Origin: Halalkalicoccus paucihalophilus
GTDB lineage: Archaea > Halobacteriota > Halobacteria > Halobacteriales > Halalkalicoccaceae
NCBI RefSeq assembly: GCF_001593955.1
Contig: NZ_LTAZ01000013.1
Location: 310,001 to 374,000, forward strand
Reading direction: 5' to 3'
DNA length: 64,000 bases
The notes below the pieces were generated by a model. That model saw only the letters and a list, made by a program, of their open reading frames with translations. It was not told the DNA's origin and did no database searches. The position numbers and the translations under genes are program-made. Numbering within the stretch: the first letter of the stretch is position 1; each line of letters starts with the position of its first letter. This document shows, in pieces, positions 62,187 to 64,000 of the stretch.

Positions 62187-62507
62187 ATGTATGATTTGAC
62201 CGGTTTCCAGCGCGACCTCCTGTACGTCGTTGCTGGCAAGAACGATCCCAACGGGCTCGCAGTCAAAGCCGAGCTCGAGGAGTACTACGAAGGGGAAGTC
62301 GCTCACAGTCGCCTGTACCAGAACTTTGATCGTCTTATTGAGAAAGGACTGATGGAGAAGGGGAACATCGATCGGCGGGCGAACTACTACGTGCTGACTG
62401 ATCGCGGGCGTCGGGAGATCGACGCGCGTCGCGAGTGGGAAAGCCAGTACGTTGCCGTCCCCGTTGTCGACCAGCCCACGAGTGCGACTGTGACCGCAGA
62501 CGAGTAG
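62187..62507 (+). CDS. PadR-family transcriptional regulator
   Basis: A 106-aa PadR protein: a winged helix (FQRDLLYVVAGKNDPNGLAV, then ELEEYYEGEVAHSRLYQN) with the characteristic recognition helix FDRLIEKGLMEKGNIDRRAN and a wing ending YYVLTDRGRREID. It starts 11 nt after the oxidase stop and is probably co-transcribed. A regulator of the copper oxidase is the simplest inference. Confidence 0.82.
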   Translation: MYDLTGFQRDLLYVVAGKNDPNGLAVKAELEEYYEGEVAHSRLYQNFDRLIEKGLMEKGNIDRRANYYVLTDRGRREIDARREWESQYVAVPVVDQPTSATVTADE

Positions 62508-62578
62508 AGACGCCTGATTGAAGGCATCTTCCGATCTTTTCTTCCGGGTTTGACACGGTGGATGACCGTGGATGAGTA

Positions 62579-62623
62579 CCGTGTGCAACAGCCGGTTTTG
62601 TAGACAATTGGTGGTACACAAGG
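62579..62623. repeat. Probable decayed copy of the CTTGTGCAACA inverted repeat
   Basis: CCGTGTGCAACA (62579-62590) and TGGTACACAAGG (62612-62623) resemble the family with three to four mismatches between arms, and the spacer is 21 nt, as in the good copies. It lies after the PadR gene in a gene-free stretch. Confidence 0.4.
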
Positions 62624-62677
62624 AAGTACCGCGGACACAGGTATCTGTTCTCAGAATGTAAGCCCTGTGGATGGGCT

Positions 62678-62800
62678 TCAGTCGTCGTTGTGTTTGTTGT
62701 CGTCGTCCTCGACCTCGCCGTTGTGGAGGTCGTCGTCGGGACGCGAGATGTGGAACGCGTCCTCGTTCTCCTCAAGCGGGACGACCGCCGCGATGTCCCA
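62678..62800 (-). pseudogene. C-terminal fragment of an acidic protein
   Basis: The minus-strand frame reads WDIAAVVPLEENEDAFHISR then PDDDLHNGEVEDDDNKHNDD and TGA. It is highly acidic and protein-like, but a frameshift lies immediately upstream and no start is present. The family is unknown. Confidence 0.35.
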
Positions 62801-62853
62801 TCCTTCCCGTCATCGTTCCGTGGTTCGGGGATGACTTTGCGCACAGGCAAGAA

Positions 62854-63033
62854 TCAAACAATCCAAGGGTACAATAGCGTCTCTCGCTGCAATCGAGTAG
62901 CATCCATCATATCCGAAGCGTCAGGGATCACAATCTGCACGTCGGCAGTGATCTCATCTTGGATTGCTTCGGCGCGTGGCAGCTCAAGACGCTATTTCTT
63001 TGTTAACACGGAGCGCAGCTCTATGGGGTTCAT
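62854..63033 (-). pseudogene. 60-codon relic, PIN-like, with internal TAG
   Basis: MNPIELRSVLTKK, TAG, RLELPRAEAIQDEITADVQI then VIPDASDMMDATRLQRET and TAC-CCT-TGG (LYPW), ending in TGA. Composition and the LYPW ending recall the C-terminus of a VapC/PIN protein. It lies close to an intact VapBC pair. The assignment is tentative. Confidence 0.35.
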
Positions 63034-63214
63034 TGTTAACGTGAGAAACTCGTAATGAAGCTGTTTGTATCGAGAAAGAGCCTCATGGCTGTTCGCGAAG
63101 CTCGCGAATCTTCGACACTGAATCGATATCTTGTCCTAAAGAGATTGATCGAGGGTTAAGGAGGTATCAGATGCCTCATATGCGGTCGGTTCACGCTCCT
63201 GGAGTGAGTAAGAG

Positions 63215-63607
63215 TCAGTATTCTTCGACAGCGATGACCTTGGCCATCGCGGGGTGGGTAAGGTCACTATCAGCGCTGACGACTGGTGCGTCAAGCTCGC
63301 GCCCAACCGCTGCAATCAACGCGTCCATTCCTGCAAGATACGGTCCTTCTGGTCCGACTTCATCAGCGATCGCTGCCGCGGTCACTGCCGTCTGCTTATC
63401 CACGCTGTATACTTCTCCCCACGACAAGGAATCACGCACTTCATCAATATTGCTGTCTTTGGGGCCGTTTCCGACTCCGACAAGCGCTTCGGCGTATGCA
63501 GGGACTGGATGGATGAACACCTCGTCGCTATGCTTTTGAAGGTACTCACGGGTGGCTTCGACGCCACTGAGATAGTCGATCAGAAACGTCGCGTCCAGAA
63601 CCTTCAT
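63215..63607 (-). CDS. PIN-domain toxin (VapC)
   Basis: A 130-aa PIN ribonuclease. Asp5 in VLDATFLIDYLSG, the EALVG region (Glu), and the D-A/D-S-D cluster (GMDALIAAVGRELDAPVVSADSDL; read in two parts) give the acidic site. The ATG overlaps the antitoxin stop by 4 nt (ATGA). A typical haloarchaeal VapC. Confidence 0.85.
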   Translation of the reverse strand: MKVLDATFLIDYLSGVEATREYLQKHSDEVFIHPVPAYAEALVGVGNGPKDSNIDEVRDSLSWGEVYSVDKQTAVTAAAIADEVGPEGPYLAGMDALIAAVGRELDAPVVSADSDLTHPAMAKVIAVEEY

Positions 63608-63852
63608 TCGATGTCTATGCGGCGCATGCGTTCTTTCGATTTCTTTCTACTCTGATCAACGTTCTCACGGACCCGGTCAGCTTCCTCGTCGGATAGTATC
63701 CCAAAGCCAGCGAACAGGTCGCGATCAGTTGAAGGGCGAGTAGCAAACGTTCGTTCGAGGACGTCGTTGTAACTCTCCCCCTCCCGTCGACGGCGCTCGA
63801 TCTCACGTTTCACCGCTTCACTGACCCGAATTTGTTTGTCGGCAACGCCCAT
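63604..63852 (-). CDS. Antitoxin (VapB, ribbon-helix-helix type)
   Basis: From ATG 63852 the 82-aa protein has an N-terminal RHH-like segment (DKQIRVSEAVKREIERRRRE, then SYNDVLERTF) and a C-terminal toxin-binding tail (LSDEEADRVRENVDQSRKKS). The frame to 63978 extends into upstream DNA and is less likely. Downstream overlap with vapC (ATGA) marks one operon. No gene is supported from 63853 to the end of the window. Confidence 0.82.
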   Translation of the reverse strand: MGVADKQIRVSEAVKREIERRRREGESYNDVLERTFATRPSTDRDLFAGFGILSDEEADRVRENVDQSRKKSKERMRRIDIE

Positions 63853-64000
63853 CTTTCGTTGACATTGTACGTTGACGCACCTGAATCTTTCGCCCGTTTT
63901 GGGTGACACTCGGCGCTGTTGATATAGATCCCATGGAGTGGTTTGTTCCCGGATTAGCCTCACGCACCTGCACAGCATCTCGAAAATTCCCTGCCATGGG

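Overview
The window is from a halophilic archaeon (class Halobacteria). The predicted proteins are acidic and include families typical of this group: bacterio-opsin-activator-type HTH regulators, a DUF7344-type winged-helix protein, DUF7563-like zinc micro-proteins, twin-arginine secretion of a copper enzyme and lipobox lipoproteins. Many genes have an archaeal TATA box 25-35 nt before the start codon. No rRNA, tRNA or CRISPR array was recognised. Base composition is patchy: 13.8-38 kb is AT-richer, while 38.8-40.7, 43-45.2 and 58-62.5 kb are GC-rich. Pseudogenes, toxin-antitoxin pairs and repeats are frequent, so this looks like accessory DNA (plasmid or genomic island).

Layout. 0.3-9 kb: a sulfatase-like enzyme, then a carbon-metabolism group (zinc alcohol dehydrogenase, DUF779 protein, aldehyde dehydrogenase, unknown protein, Na+/solute symporter with a 46-aa partner, acetyl-CoA hydrolase/CoA-transferase) consistent with alcohol -> aldehyde -> acid -> CoA ester. 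9.8-13.5 kb: small regulators, a ZIP transporter and a Ser/Asp-rich lipoprotein. 13.8-16.6 kb: a HEPN-type protein and a broken EVE-HNH modified-DNA endonuclease. 16.9-37.7 kb: a large defence island, an expanded class 2 DISARM. It has drmE-like 1, drmA, drmB and drmC in order, then an HNH nuclease, a small C5-methyltransferase-like protein, a dead HhH-GPD mismatch glycosylase, a divergent three-gene module with a GHKL ATPase, a 5-methylcytosine methyltransferase (DrmMII type) and a second drmE-like gene.

38.4-45.6 kb: a mosaic built around one intact coiled-coil/wHTH gene and three decayed copies of it. The copies carry shared downstream palindromes and flank a VapBC pair and a flavoprotein-regulator pair. 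45.8-57.4 kb: regulators and many broken genes (a frameshifted PAS/GAF/HTH-10 regulator, a truncated cytochrome P450, a miniaturised TnpB element, a frameshifted DoxX gene), plus small zinc proteins and a polysaccharide deacetylase. 58-62.5 kb: a 1385-aa Tat-exported multicopper oxidase made of three repeats, with a PadR regulator. 62.6-64 kb: relics and a second VapBC pair.

The most interesting content is the DISARM locus with two DrmE paralogues that differ at both ends, its GHKL module and its methylation-repair relic. Next are the CCTTGTGCAACA inverted-repeat family (three good copies, one decayed) and the cassette-like duplication series. All functional calls are from sequence reading alone; no database search was run.
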